Of a DNA stretch of 64,000 nt, positions 1 through 8,463 are shown in pieces. Position 1 is the stretch's first letter. Each line of letters begins with the position of its first letter. Below the pieces are notes generated by a model. That model had not been told where the DNA came from. It ran no database searches and worked only from the letters and a program-made list of their open reading frames with translations. Both the position numbers and the translations under genes were made by a program. Origin of the DNA: Marinobacter sp. LQ44 (GTDB taxonomy: Bacteria > Pseudomonadota > Gammaproteobacteria > Pseudomonadales > Oleiphilaceae); NCBI RefSeq assembly GCF_001447155.2, contig NZ_CP014754.1, forward strand, positions 3,286,001 through 3,350,000. Direction: 5' to 3'.

Positions 1-1
1 G

Positions 2-487
2 GCCGCCTGTGCCGGGGCATGCCAGGTGACCTGTGTGGATGCTTCATCATCGGCGGTGGATGCAGTGCATCACAACGCCAAGCTGAACGGGCTGGAGAAT
101 GTGGACACCATTGAAGGCGATGCCTTTGATGCCCTGAAAGCCCTGGCGGACGAGAAAGAGAAGTTCGACATTGTGGTGCTGGACCCACCGGCACTCATTC
201 CCCGCCGTCGTGACCAGAAAGCGGGGGAACAAGCTTATGCCCGGTTAAATCAGCTGGGTTTGCGGTTGCTTGAGCGGGACGGCCTGCTGGTGTCGGCGTC
301 TTGCTCCATGCATTTGTCCCAGGAAAAGTTGATCGACATTATCCGTGGCAGCGGCCGCAAGATTGACCGGTTTGTGCAGCTACTGGAGCAGGGGCACCAG
401 GCACCGGATCATCCGATCGTGCCGGGGATTCCGGAGACGGACTACATTAAGTCCTGCTTTGTACGGTCGCTGACCGGGTTTTTCTGA
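2..487 (+). CDS. Class I SAM-dependent 23S rRNA methyltransferase, RlmI type (3' part only)
   Basis: The open frame enters from the left edge, so only the C-terminal half is present; the GTG at 26 is internal and not a start. The visible part is a Rossmann-type methyltransferase domain: an acidic residue ending strand 2 (CVDAS), an acidic GDAF segment, the DPPA motif that follows strand 4, and a late SASCSMH motif. DPPA together with the late SCS is typical of the RlmI/YccW family, which methylates a cytosine in 23S rRNA at carbon 5. The N-terminal PUA domain would lie outside the window. The exact rRNA target is inferred from the family, and RlmK/L-like relatives cannot be fully excluded. 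Confidence 0.8.
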   Translation, partial: AACAGACQVTCVDASSSAVDAVHHNAKLNGLENVDTIEGDAFDALKALADEKEKFDIVVLDPPALIPRRRDQKAGEQAYARLNQLGLRLLERDGLLVSASCSMHLSQEKLIDIIRGSGRKIDRFVQLLEQGHQAPDHPIVPGIPETDYIKSCFVRSLTGFF

Positions 488-495
488 GGGTCTTA

Positions 496-594
496 AAGGG
501 TCTGTCCCCGAATGGGGACTGACCCATCTTGGACTCCAGCACCATTGTTTAAGGGTCTGTCCCCGCATGGGGACTGACCCATCTTGGACTCCAG
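496..594. repeat. Two tandem copies of a 44-base palindromic repeat
   Basis: Positions 496-539 and 551-594 are identical except for one base (A at 511, C at 566). Each copy holds an inverted repeat: 498-509 pairs with 514-525 and 553-564 with 569-580, with four-base loops and one central mismatch. The arm is related to the GGGGTCTGACCCC palindrome seen at 633-661, 7738-7765 and 47415-47505. They follow the methyltransferase stop directly and could also act as a terminator, although no T-run follows. Confidence 0.85.
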
Positions 595-632
595 TACCAA
601 GGTTCGATCTGGGTGCCGAAGACGGGCAAAAG

Positions 633-661
633 TGGGTCAGACCCCGTTCGGGGTCAGACCC
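633..661. repeat. GGGTCAGACCCC palindromic repeat overlapping the HAD gene 3' end
   Basis: The arms 633-645 and 650-661 are inverted copies of the repeat core around the loop GTTC, with a central mismatch. The right arm overlaps the last codons and the stop codon (654-656, minus strand) of the HAD phosphatase. The repeat therefore supplies the end of that reading frame. Confidence 0.8.
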
Positions 662-1310
662 TTAAAGACATAACCTTCCAGCCATTCTCCAAAGCCGTCT
701 TCTCCAGCGTCGGATCCGGATCGACCGCCACCGGGTTCTCCACCCTCCGCAGCAGCGGCAAGTCGTTATGTGAGTCGCTGTAGAACCAGGCGCCCTCCAG
801 GCTCTCACCGTGCGCGGCCAGCCAGTCGTTCAGTCGTTCCACTTTGCCGTCCTGAAAACTCGGTGTGCCCGCCACTTCACCGGTGAACTTGCCGTTGACC
901 AGCTCGGGTTCGGTGGCAATCAGGTGCTCAATGCCCAGCAGTTCGGCGATTGGCTCGGTGATGAAGCGGTTGGTGGCGGTGATGATCATCAGGGTATGGC
1001 CTTGCTCGCGGTGATCATCCAGCAGTTTCTTGGCTTTTTCCTGCATCATGGGCTGCACTTTCTTGGCCATGAAGGCTTCGCGCCAGCGTTCCAGTTCGTC
1101 CATGTTGTGCCGGGTCAGTGGCGCCAGGACAAAGCGCTGATAGTGGAATACGTCGAGCTCTCCGTTCAGATACTCTTCGTAAAAGCGGTCATTGGCGCGC
1201 TTGTACTCTTCGGCGTCCACCATGCCCTCTTCCACCAGAAATTCACCCCAGGCGTGGTCGCTGTCACCGTTCAGCAAGGTGTTGTCCAGATCAAATATTG
1301 CGAGCGTCAA
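654..1310 (-). CDS. HAD superfamily IB phosphatase (SerB/histidinol-phosphatase-like)
   Basis: The protein begins with the HAD motif I, FDLDNTLL (Asp7 and Asp9 from the chosen start), has a motif II Thr in MIITATN, and ends with motif III/IV SDSHNDLPLL. These are the residues that form and hydrolyse a phospho-aspartate intermediate in cytosolic subfamily IB phosphatases. I chose the TTG at 1310 because GGAGGA lies 6 bases upstream and the resulting 218 residues begin right at motif I, as relatives do. The frame also offers ATG 1325 and GTG 1352, both with poor ribosome sites. It is divergent from rppH-ptsP, an arrangement known from Pseudomonas. The substrate cannot be read from the sequence. 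The stop codon lies in a palindromic repeat. Confidence 0.85.
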   Translation of the reverse strand: MTLAIFDLDNTLLNGDSDHAWGEFLVEEGMVDAEEYKRANDRFYEEYLNGELDVFHYQRFVLAPLTRHNMDELERWREAFMAKKVQPMMQEKAKKLLDDHREQGHTLMIITATNRFITEPIAELLGIEHLIATEPELVNGKFTGEVAGTPSFQDGKVERLNDWLAAHGESLEGAWFYSDSHNDLPLLRRVENPVAVDPDPTLEKTALENGWKVMSLRV

Positions 1311-1316
1311 GCCGTT

Positions 1317-1322
1317 TCCTCC
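1317..1322 (-). promoter_or_regulatory. Shine-Dalgarno that selects a TTG start
   Basis: GGAGGA on the minus strand ends 6 bases before TTG 1310. The upstream ATG at 1325 overlaps this site, which argues against its use. Confidence 0.6.
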
Positions 1323-1436
1323 CATTGTGACGGGCTCTGAAGCAGGAGCCACAGTCTACCATGACCTGCCGCTAACGGCTCCGTTTGCCGAAGCCTTGGG
1401 ATTCTGTAAGAATGAGAGCAACTTGGACAATTTTCG

Positions 1437-1455
1437 CCGGTTAAAACTTAACCGG
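1437..1455. promoter_or_regulatory. Perfect 8-3-8 palindrome upstream of rppH
   Basis: CCGGTTAA at 1437-1444 and TTAACCGG at 1448-1455 are perfect inverted copies separated by AAC. The site ends 25 bases before the rppH start and sits in the short divergent region with the HAD gene. It has the size of a dimeric repressor site but could also be a small hairpin in the leader RNA. No matching regulator was recognised. Confidence 0.4.
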
Positions 1456-1480
1456 TGCCGACTTTAATGAGGACTGTGCC

Positions 1481-2011
1481 GTGATCGACTCAGACGGTTT
1501 CAGACCCAACGTCGGAATCATTCTGGCCAACCACAGGGGAGAGGTTCTCTGGGCAAAGCGAATAGGGCAGGACTCCTGGCAGTTTCCACAAGGTGGTATC
1601 AAGCACGACGAATCACCGGAGGATGCGCTTTATCGGGAGCTTGGAGAGGAAATCGGCCTGAGTGCCAGCGATGTGGAAATCATCAGCTGCACCCGGGGCT
1701 GGCTGCGTTACCGGCTTCCGAGGAGGATGGTACGCCATAACTCGCACCCCGTTTGTGTGGGGCAAAAACAGAAATGGTTCCTGCTGAGGATGATGTCGCC
1801 AGACGCGCATGTGCGCGTGGATGATACCGATTCACCGGAATTCGACGGGTGGCAGTGGGTAAACTACTGGTATCCGTTAGGACAAGTAGTTTCATTCAAG
1901 AGAGAAGTGTATAGGCGCGCGCTGAGAGAACTGGCTCCCAGACTGTTCCACAACATGGAACAGTGGCAACGGAGTGAGCAGAACCGGCGTTTGAAGGAAC
2001 ACCAGAAATGA
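1481..2011 (+). CDS. rppH: RNA pyrophosphohydrolase RppH
   Basis: A 176-residue Nudix hydrolase that removes pyrophosphate from the 5' triphosphate end of RNA and so starts 5'-dependent decay by RNase E. The Nudix box is complete: Gly38, Glu44, Arg52-Glu53, Glu56-Glu57, Gly59. The N-terminal FRPNVGIIL and the QFPQGGI stretch are characteristic of RppH rather than of other Nudix enzymes. The start is a GTG with GAGG about 8 bases upstream. The ptsP start follows 12 bases after the stop, so the two are almost certainly cotranscribed, as in many Gammaproteobacteria. Confidence 0.96.
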   Translation: MIDSDGFRPNVGIILANHRGEVLWAKRIGQDSWQFPQGGIKHDESPEDALYRELGEEIGLSASDVEIISCTRGWLRYRLPRRMVRHNSHPVCVGQKQKWFLLRMMSPDAHVRVDDTDSPEFDGWQWVNYWYPLGQVVSFKREVYRRALRELAPRLFHNMEQWQRSEQNRRLKEHQK

Positions 2012-2023
2012 CGGACTGACTCC

Positions 2024-4330
2024 ATGCTGAGCATCCTGCGAAGTCTAGTACAAGAGGTAAACAGCGCCCGCGATTTGCAGGAGGCGCTGGATATCATTGT
2101 CTCGCGGGTGCAGAAAGCCATGAATACCGAGGTCTGCTCCGTCTATCTGTTAGATCCGGCGTCCAACCGCTACATCCTGATGGCTACCGAGGGTCTTTAC
2201 AAAGACTCTGTTGGCAAGGTCAGTCTTGCTTATTCTGAGGGCCTGGTGGGCCTGGTGGGCTCCCGTGAGGAGCCTATCAACCTTGAAGATGCCCCTGCCC
2301 ATCCCCGCTATCGTTACTTCCCGGAGACGGGTGAGGAACGCTTCCGTTCATTTCTGGGTGTGCCCATCATTCACCACCGCCGGGTGCTGGGCGTGCTGGT
2401 GGTTCAGCAGCGGGAGAGCTCCCGCTGTTTTGACGAGGGCGAAGAAGCCTTTCTGGTCACGGTCTCGGCCCAGCTGGCGGGTGTCATTGCCCACAGTGAG
2501 GCCACCGGGGTCATCAGTGGCTTGTCGTTGACCGGGGAAGAAACCCAGGATGTCAGTTTCAATGGTGTGCCGGGCTCGCCTGGTGTTGCTATTGGTACGG
2601 GTGTGGTGGTGTATCCGTCCGCCGATCTGGACGTGGTGCCGGAGAAACCGACCGAGAACATCGAGCAGGAACTGGCGCTGTTCCAGTCTGCCGTGCAGGC
2701 CGTTCGGGAAGACATCGAGCGGGTAGCGAGCCGCCTGGCCTCGCAACTGCGCCCCGAAGAACAGGCCCTGTTTGACGTTTACCTGCGGATGCTGGATGAC
2801 GGTGCCCTGCCAGGCGAAGTGGCCATCAAAATTCGCGAAGGCATCTGGGCTCAGGGTGCTTTGAAACAGGTGGTGCAACAGTACATCCGTCATTTCGAGA
2901 TGATGGATGATCTTTACCTGCAAGAGCGGGTGGTGGATATCCGGGATCTCGGCCGGCGGCTGCTGTCCCACATGCAGGAAGGCGAGCAAAAGCTTCAGGA
3001 ATACCCGGAACACACGGTACTGGTCAGTGAAGAACTGACGCCGGCCATGCTGGGCGAAGTGCCAAAAGGGCAGCTGGTGGGCCTGGTGTCCGTCAAAGGG
3101 TCCAGTAACTCCCATGTGGCCATACTGGCCCGCGCCATGGGTGTGCCCACGGTGATGGGGCTGGTGGATATTCCGGTCAACCAGCTGGATGGCCGCGAAC
3201 TGGTGGTGGACGGCTTTGAAGGGCAGATTTTTGCGTCGCCGTCATCGGATCTTCGCGCTTTCTACCAGGCCATCTGTGAGGAAGAAGACGAACTGATCCG
3301 TGGGCTTGAGGTGCTGCGGGACAAGCCCTGCGAAACCACCGATGGCCATCGGGTATCACTGCTGGTAAATACCGGCCTGATGACCGATGTGGTGCGCTCG
3401 CTGTCTCACGGGGCCGAGGGCATTGGCCTGTATCGCACCGAAGTGCCGTTCATGATCAAGGACCGCTTCCCCTCCGAGCAGGAGCAGCGGGAGTATTACC
3501 GGGAACAACTGGAAGCCTTTGCGCCCAACCCGGTGACCATGCGTACTCTGGACATCGGTGGTGACAAAGCCCTGACCTATTTCCCGATTGAGGAGGAAAA
3601 CCCCTTCCTTGGTTGGCGGGGCATCCGGGTTACTCTGGACCACCCCGAGATCTTTCTTGTTCAGGTGCGGGCCATGCTGAAGGCCAGCGAAGGCCTGAAC
3701 AATCTGCAGATCATGCTGCCGATGATCAGCAACATTTCCGAGGTGGAGGAATCCCTGCACCTGATTTACCGGGTTTATCACGAAGTGCGCGAAGAGGGCT
3801 ACGACATCCACATGCCCAAAGTGGGCGTGATGGTGGAAGTGCCGGCGGCCGTTTACCAGATTCGTGAACTGGCTGAGCGCGTGGACTTTCTCTCGGTGGG
3901 TTCCAACGACCTGACGCAATACCTGTTGGCGGTAGATCGCAACAACCCACGTGTTGCCCAGCTTTACCATTCCTATCATCCAGCCGTGTTGCAGGCGTTG
4001 GTGCGCATTGCCCAGGATGCCCACTCCGTGGGTAAGCCGGTGGGCATCTGTGGCGAGCTGGCCGGCGACCCGGGTGGCGCGTTGCTGTTAATGGCGATGG
4101 GCTATGATTCCCTGTCGATGAACGCGGCCAGTCTGCCGAAGGTGAAATCCGTTATCCGCAGCATTGATAGGGAGTGGGCTGTCCAGTTGCTGGAAGATGT
4201 TCTGCTGCTGGATTCCCCCCACGTGATCAAGAGCTGTGTCGACCTGGCCCTGCGTAATGCAGGGTTTGGCCGGTATTTGCGACCGGTGAAGTCCTCCAGC
4301 GCTGCGATGGCAGAGCAGGCGGTGTCCTGA
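2024..4330 (+). CDS. ptsP: PEP-protein phosphotransferase PtsP (enzyme I of the nitrogen PTS)
   Basis: A 768-residue cytosolic enzyme I-Ntr that takes phosphate from phosphoenolpyruvate and passes it to NPr and then EIIA-Ntr, a regulatory chain rather than a sugar transporter. Order of domains: N-terminal GAF domain (about 1-160), the PEP-utiliser N-terminal and mobile domains with the phosphorylated His364 (GSSNSHVAIL), and the C-terminal TIM barrel with LYRTE, GVMVEVPAA and GSNDLTQY motifs. The GAF domain separates it from the sugar PTS enzyme I. It lies directly behind rppH. NPr and EIIA-Ntr are not in this window. Confidence 0.96.
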   Translation: MLSILRSLVQEVNSARDLQEALDIIVSRVQKAMNTEVCSVYLLDPASNRYILMATEGLYKDSVGKVSLAYSEGLVGLVGSREEPINLEDAPAHPRYRYFPETGEERFRSFLGVPIIHHRRVLGVLVVQQRESSRCFDEGEEAFLVTVSAQLAGVIAHSEATGVISGLSLTGEETQDVSFNGVPGSPGVAIGTGVVVYPSADLDVVPEKPTENIEQELALFQSAVQAVREDIERVASRLASQLRPEEQALFDVYLRMLDDGALPGEVAIKIREGIWAQGALKQVVQQYIRHFEMMDDLYLQERVVDIRDLGRRLLSHMQEGEQKLQEYPEHTVLVSEELTPAMLGEVPKGQLVGLVSVKGSSNSHVAILARAMGVPTVMGLVDIPVNQLDGRELVVDGFEGQIFASPSSDLRAFYQAICEEEDELIRGLEVLRDKPCETTDGHRVSLLVNTGLMTDVVRSLSHGAEGIGLYRTEVPFMIKDRFPSEQEQREYYREQLEAFAPNPVTMRTLDIGGDKALTYFPIEEENPFLGWRGIRVTLDHPEIFLVQVRAMLKASEGLNNLQIMLPMISNISEVEESLHLIYRVYHEVREEGYDIHMPKVGVMVEVPAAVYQIRELAERVDFLSVGSNDLTQYLLAVDRNNPRVAQLYHSYHPAVLQALVRIAQDAHSVGKPVGICGELAGDPGGALLLMAMGYDSLSMNAASLPKVKSVIRSIDREWAVQLLEDVLLLDSPHVIKSCVDLALRNAGFGRYLRPVKSSSAAMAEQAVS

Positions 4331-4420
4331 GCGACTGTGACAGTAATAGGGTGCGTACTCTAAAATCCGTTGATAGGTTAGTAACGTAATTCTTACTGCA
4401 GTACCTACGAAGGACAGGCT

Positions 4421-5662
4421 ATGACCAAAGCGACCGAGCTCAAGCCAGCACCGCGCATTGGCCTCGCCCTTGGGGGCGGTGGGCCACTGGGTGGCATTTA
4501 TGAGATCGGAGCGCTAAGGGCGCTTGATGAAGCCCTGGATGGCCTGGATTTCAATAACATCGATGTTTATGTTGGGGTTAACTCCGGTTCTTTTGTGGCC
4601 GCCAACCTGGCCAATCAGATGACCACGGCCCAGTTGTGTCGTATCTTCGTGCGCAATGAAGCCGAGGTTCACCCGTTCCACCCGGAAGTCTTTTATCGCC
4701 CTGCGTTTCGGGAGATTGGTCGTCGCTTGCTGGCGGTTCCGGGTTTGCTGTCTTCCGCTGTCAGCCGTTTTATCAATAACCCCTACGACCAGAGCCTGCT
4801 GGAAGCCTTGACCATTCTGGCCCAGGCCGCGCCAGCCGGGTTGTTTGATAATGAGGGGCTGCACGAATACCTGCGGCGGGCGTTTACCATGCTTGGCCGC
4901 ACCAACGATTTCCGTCAGCTAAAGCGTAGCCTGTACGTGGTGGCTGCGGATGTGGAGAGCACGGAAGCGGTGTGCTTTGGCGCACCGGGGTACGACCACG
5001 TACCCATTTCCAAGGCGGTCCAGGCCAGCACGGCTTCGCCGGGGCTGTATGTGCCAGTCGACATCGATGGTCGATACTATGTAGACGGCACCTTACGTAA
5101 GGGGCTGCATGCCTCGGTTGCCTTCGAAGACGGCGCCGATATGGTGCTGGCGGTGAACCCTCAGGTGCCTATTGATGCCAGTGCAGCGGTGCGTGCAGGC
5201 ACCATGAAGCCGGGCGACCTCACACGTTCCGGCATGCCCAACCTGTTGTCCCAGACGTACCGCACCATGGTTTACTCACGGATGCAGTCCGGCATTGCCC
5301 AGTACGGCCGTGACTACCCGGACAAAGACATCCTGCTGTTCGAGCCCACCCGGGACGACGCCAAACTGTTCTTCTCCAATGTGTTCAGCTTCCAGAGCCG
5401 GCGGATGGTGTGTGAGCACGCCTATCAGATGACCCGCCGAGACCTGCTGAACCGGGCCGATGAGCTGGAGCCAAAGCTGCTCAAGTATGGCATTAAGCTG
5501 CGCCGGGATCGCCTGGAAGACGAACAGCGCACCATCAGTACCAGCCTGTATGGCGAAATGCTGCCTCTTTATGTGGCCAAGGGGCGCAAGAAGCAGGCGG
5601 AGAAGGGCAAGTTAGCCGCAAGTATCGGCAGTGTGACTCATTTGTTCTCGAAAGCCCAGTAA
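4421..5662 (+). CDS. Patatin-like phospholipase family protein with altered nucleophile motif
   Basis: A 413-residue protein with the patatin glycine-rich oxyanion loop LGGGGPLGG near residues 17-25 and a late DG pair (Asp222) at the place of the catalytic aspartate. The nucleophile elbow is unusual: at residues 51-57 it reads VGVNSGS, so the position that normally carries Ser in G-x-S-x-G is Asn54, and Ser55 comes one residue later. The protein may use Ser55 or Ser57, or may have lost lipase activity. No signal peptide is visible. It has its own 90-base upstream gap after ptsP and ends at a shared terminator facing hslU. The substrate is unknown. Confidence 0.85.
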   Translation: MTKATELKPAPRIGLALGGGGPLGGIYEIGALRALDEALDGLDFNNIDVYVGVNSGSFVAANLANQMTTAQLCRIFVRNEAEVHPFHPEVFYRPAFREIGRRLLAVPGLLSSAVSRFINNPYDQSLLEALTILAQAAPAGLFDNEGLHEYLRRAFTMLGRTNDFRQLKRSLYVVAADVESTEAVCFGAPGYDHVPISKAVQASTASPGLYVPVDIDGRYYVDGTLRKGLHASVAFEDGADMVLAVNPQVPIDASAAVRAGTMKPGDLTRSGMPNLLSQTYRTMVYSRMQSGIAQYGRDYPDKDILLFEPTRDDAKLFFSNVFSFQSRRMVCEHAYQMTRRDLLNRADELEPKLLKYGIKLRRDRLEDEQRTISTSLYGEMLPLYVAKGRKKQAEKGKLAASIGSVTHLFSKAQ

Positions 5663-5680
5663 GTAAACGCCAGGGTACAA

Positions 5681-5715
5681 AAAAGGCCGGATGCGTTAAA
5701 CACATCCGGCCTTTT
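5681..5715. terminator. Bidirectional intrinsic terminator between the patatin gene and hslU
   Basis: A perfect 13-base stem (5681-5693 with 5703-5715) around a 9-base loop, with A-run on the left and T-run on the right. It can end transcripts from both converging genes. Confidence 0.9.
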
Positions 5716-5734
5716 CAGTGTCGGGCGAAGCCGG

Positions 5735-7066
5735 TTACAGAATATACCGGCTCAGGTCCTCGTCTTCAGACAATTCGCCCAGCTTCTCATCTACGTACTC
5801 CGCAGTAATCTCGAAGCCATCCGTTACCTTGTCACCGGCATCGAACGACAGGCTTTCAAGCAAGCGTTCCAGCACCGTATGCAGGCGACGGGCACCGATA
5901 TTCTCGGTGGTTTCGTTCACCTTGAACGCCACCTCCGCGATCCGCGCGATAGCATCTTCGCTGAAGTTGAGCTTCACACCTTCGGTGCCCATCAGGGCTT
6001 CGTATTGCTGTACCAGAGAGGCATCTGGTTCGGTCAGGATGCGTTTGAAGTCGTCCGGTGTCAGCGCCTGGAGTTCAACCCGGATTGGCAAGCGGCCCTG
6101 CAGTTCCGGGATCAGGTCTGAAGGCTTGGACAGGTGGAAGGCGCCGGAGGCGATAAACAGAATGTGATCGGTGCGCACCGCGCCATACTTGGTGCTGACG
6201 GTACTGCCTTCAATCAACGGCAGCAAATCCCGCTGCACGCCCTCGCGGGAGACATCCGATGAGGTGTTCTCCGAGCGCTTGGCGACTTTGTCGATCTCAT
6301 CAATGAACACAATGCCATTCTGCTCGACCGCATCAATGGCCTTGTGCTTGATTTCTTCCTCATTGACCAGCTTGGCGGCTTCCTCGTCCTTGACCTGCTT
6401 CATGGCATCCGCCACTTTCATCTTGCGTGTCTTGCGCTTGTCAGATGACAGGTTGGAGAACATGCTCTGAAGTTGATTGGTCATCTCCTCCATGCCAGGA
6501 GGGGCCATGATCTCAACGCCGGCGCCGCCACTGCGCACTTCAATCTCGATTTCCTTGTCATCCAGCTCACCTTCCCGCAATTTCTTGCGGAACATCTGGC
6601 GGGTGGCGGAATCGTTACTGGCGCGCTGGCTGTTTTCGTTGAAATCCCGGGCTGGTGGCAGCAAGGCATCCAGAATACGGTCCTCGGCGGCATCCAGGGC
6701 ACGGTTCTCGTGGCGTTTCATCTCCTTCTCGCGGAGCAGTTTCACCGCCATATCCGCCAGGTCCCGGATGATGGATTCCACATCCCGGCCCACGTAGCCC
6801 ACCTCGGTGAACTTGGTGGCTTCCACCTTCAGGAAGGGCGCATCCGCCAGCTTGGCCAGGCGTCGGGCAATCTCAGTTTTACCCACGCCGGTGGGGCCAA
6901 TCATCAAAATGTTCTTGGGGGTGATTTCGTCACGCAGGCTGCTGTCCAGCTGCATACGGCGCCAGCGGTTGCGCAGGGCAATGGCTACGGCACGCTTGGC
7001 TTCATCCTGACCCACGATGTGTTTATTGAGCTCGTGGACAATCTCACGGGGAGTCATTGCAGACAT
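5735..7066 (-). CDS. hslU: ATP-dependent protease ATPase subunit HslU
   Basis: A 443-residue AAA+ unfoldase that feeds proteins to the HslV peptidase in the cytosol. It has the Walker A GPTGVGKT, Walker B VFIDEIDK, the central I domain, and the conserved C-terminal end DLSRYIL that inserts into HslV to activate it. The start ATG at 7066 has GGAG 6 bases upstream. It begins 11 bases after hslV, so the pair is an operon in the usual hslV-hslU order. In enterobacteria it is heat induced; no sigma-32 promoter was recognised here. Confidence 0.98.
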   Translation of the reverse strand: MSAMTPREIVHELNKHIVGQDEAKRAVAIALRNRWRRMQLDSSLRDEITPKNILMIGPTGVGKTEIARRLAKLADAPFLKVEATKFTEVGYVGRDVESIIRDLADMAVKLLREKEMKRHENRALDAAEDRILDALLPPARDFNENSQRASNDSATRQMFRKKLREGELDDKEIEIEVRSGGAGVEIMAPPGMEEMTNQLQSMFSNLSSDKRKTRKMKVADAMKQVKDEEAAKLVNEEEIKHKAIDAVEQNGIVFIDEIDKVAKRSENTSSDVSREGVQRDLLPLIEGSTVSTKYGAVRTDHILFIASGAFHLSKPSDLIPELQGRLPIRVELQALTPDDFKRILTEPDASLVQQYEALMGTEGVKLNFSEDAIARIAEVAFKVNETTENIGARRLHTVLERLLESLSFDAGDKVTDGFEITAEYVDEKLGELSEDEDLSRYIL

Positions 7067-7077
7067 GGTCGCTCCGG

Positions 7078-7608
7078 TCAGTCTTTGAAGGACAGCACTT
7101 CCAGAGTGCGGTTCTGATTGGTGTAAATGCAGATATCACCGGCGATCTCGAGCGCCTTTTCGGCGATTTCATGCGCACTCAGGTCGGTATTTTCAAGCAG
7201 CGCACGAGCCGAGGCCTGGGCAAACGGGCCACCGGAGCCAATGGCAATCAGTCCTTGTTCAGGCTCGATGACATCGCCATTGCCTGTAATGATCAGCGAG
7301 GCGGTTTTATCGGCCACGGCCAGCAGGGCTTCCAGCTTTCGCAGTGCGCGATCGGTACGCCAGTCTTTGGCAAGCTCTACCGCAGCGCGGGTCAGATTAC
7401 CCTGGTGCTTCTCCAGCTGCGCTTCAAAGCGTTCAAACAGGGTAAACGCATCGGCGGTACCACCGGCAAACCCGGCAATCACCTGACCGTTATAGAGCCG
7501 GCGAACTTTACGGGCATTGCCTTTCATGACGGTATTGCCCAGAGAAACCTGGCCATCGCCGCCCATGGCGACTTCATCGTCCCTACGGACGGAAACTATG
7601 GTGGTCAT
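7078..7608 (-). CDS. hslV: ATP-dependent protease subunit HslV
   Basis: A 176-residue threonine peptidase that forms the double-hexamer core of the HslUV protease. The N-terminus MTTIVSVRR leaves, after Met removal, the catalytic Thr as residue 1. GDGQVS and GNTVMKG follow as in the family. It lies just upstream of hslU. Between it and the SPOR gene upstream is a 200-base gap containing a palindromic repeat, so hslVU may have its own promoter there. Confidence 0.98.
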   Translation of the reverse strand: MTTIVSVRRDDEVAMGGDGQVSLGNTVMKGNARKVRRLYNGQVIAGFAGGTADAFTLFERFEAQLEKHQGNLTRAAVELAKDWRTDRALRKLEALLAVADKTASLIITGNGDVIEPEQGLIAIGSGGPFAQASARALLENTDLSAHEIAEKALEIAGDICIYTNQNRTLEVLSFKD

Positions 7609-7737
7609 TTTGGCTCCAGTTGCCTGATGTAAAAGTGTCTTGGAGCTTTATGGAGGCTTCTGGCGGGAATTCAAGAGGGCTGGCTTGAGGTGGAGGACAG
7701 GTTTGCGGGGGTGCTTTTCAAAACACGCTGTGAGTTA

Positions 7738-7765
7738 GGGGTCTGACCCCTTGGGGTCAGACCCC
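7738..7765. repeat. Perfect GGGGTCTGACCCC / GGGGTCAGACCCC inverted repeat
   Basis: Two 13-base arms (7738-7750 and 7753-7765) pair perfectly around a TT loop. It lies between the SPOR gene and hslV, in the 200-base gap 7609-7808 that otherwise shows no gene. It is the cleanest copy of a short palindrome family that also occurs at 496-661 and 47415-47505. Such elements resemble REP sequences; no REP-associated transposase is in the window. Confidence 0.85.
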
Positions 7766-7808
7766 ACTTTGGAATCCAAGGGAGTTATATCTGGATGGGC
7801 TCAGTAGC

Positions 7809-8456
7809 CTAACCTTCTTTCGGTATCTTCCGAACCAGCGGCTGAATATTGATGGTAACCAGCTTATCCACCGCCGCATTCATCTGGCTGCGAGACTCAA
7901 ACGGCCCCACATTCACTCGATACCACACGCTGCCACTTTCCAGATCAATACGCTGAACCTGCGCCCGCAAACCCTGGAATGCGATCTGAGCCCGCTGCCG
8001 TTCGGCATCCGCCTGACTGCGGAAAGACCCGGACTGAACAATGTAGTTGAAGTCCTGCTGAGCAGGGTTAGGGGAGTACTCCTGAACGGTGGGGGGCACC
8101 ACTTCCGATTCCGGCAACATATCGTAGAACCGGAAATTCTGCTCCCGGGGCCGGCTTTGCTCCTGCTTGGCGGTGCTGGGCGCGGGTGTTTTTGGCTCGG
8201 CAGACTGCTGTGCGGGTTGGCTCGGCCTGGCGGATTCCTGGCCTGTAGGCAGCGTGTTGAGATACACGATAAAGCCGACAAAACCACCCACCGCAGCCAG
8301 AGACAGAATCCATTTGAACGACAGCGCCCCATGCTGGGAGTGCGATGGCGCACTCCGCTTGGCGGGAGAAGCTTTACGGGGCTTCGGCGCGGGCTTTCTG
8401 GACGAGGCCGCTCCTTTTCCCGCGGGCCGGTCTTTCTTGGCGTAGTCTCTGGCCAT
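7809..8456 (-). CDS. SPOR-domain membrane protein (FtsN-like)
   Basis: A 215-residue protein with a short, very basic cytoplasmic N-terminus rich in Lys, Ala and Pro, one membrane segment (WILSLAAVGGFVGFIVYL, near residues 50-68), a Pro/Gln/Ala-rich linker and a C-terminal SPOR domain starting at about residue 135 (FNYIVQSGSF ... VWYRVNVGPF). SPOR domains bind denuded peptidoglycan at the division septum. The layout matches FtsN, and the order argS-SPOR gene-hslV-hslU is conserved in Pseudomonas. The start MARDYAKK at 8456 was chosen; the upstream extension overlaps argS. Whether it is the true FtsN is inferred. Confidence 0.87.
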   Translation of the reverse strand: MARDYAKKDRPAGKGAASSRKPAPKPRKASPAKRSAPSHSQHGALSFKWILSLAAVGGFVGFIVYLNTLPTGQESARPSQPAQQSAEPKTPAPSTAKQEQSRPREQNFRFYDMLPESEVVPPTVQEYSPNPAQQDFNYIVQSGSFRSQADAERQRAQIAFQGLRAQVQRIDLESGSVWYRVNVGPFESRSQMNAAVDKLVTINIQPLVRKIPKEG

Positions 8457-8463
8457 GGTCTGT

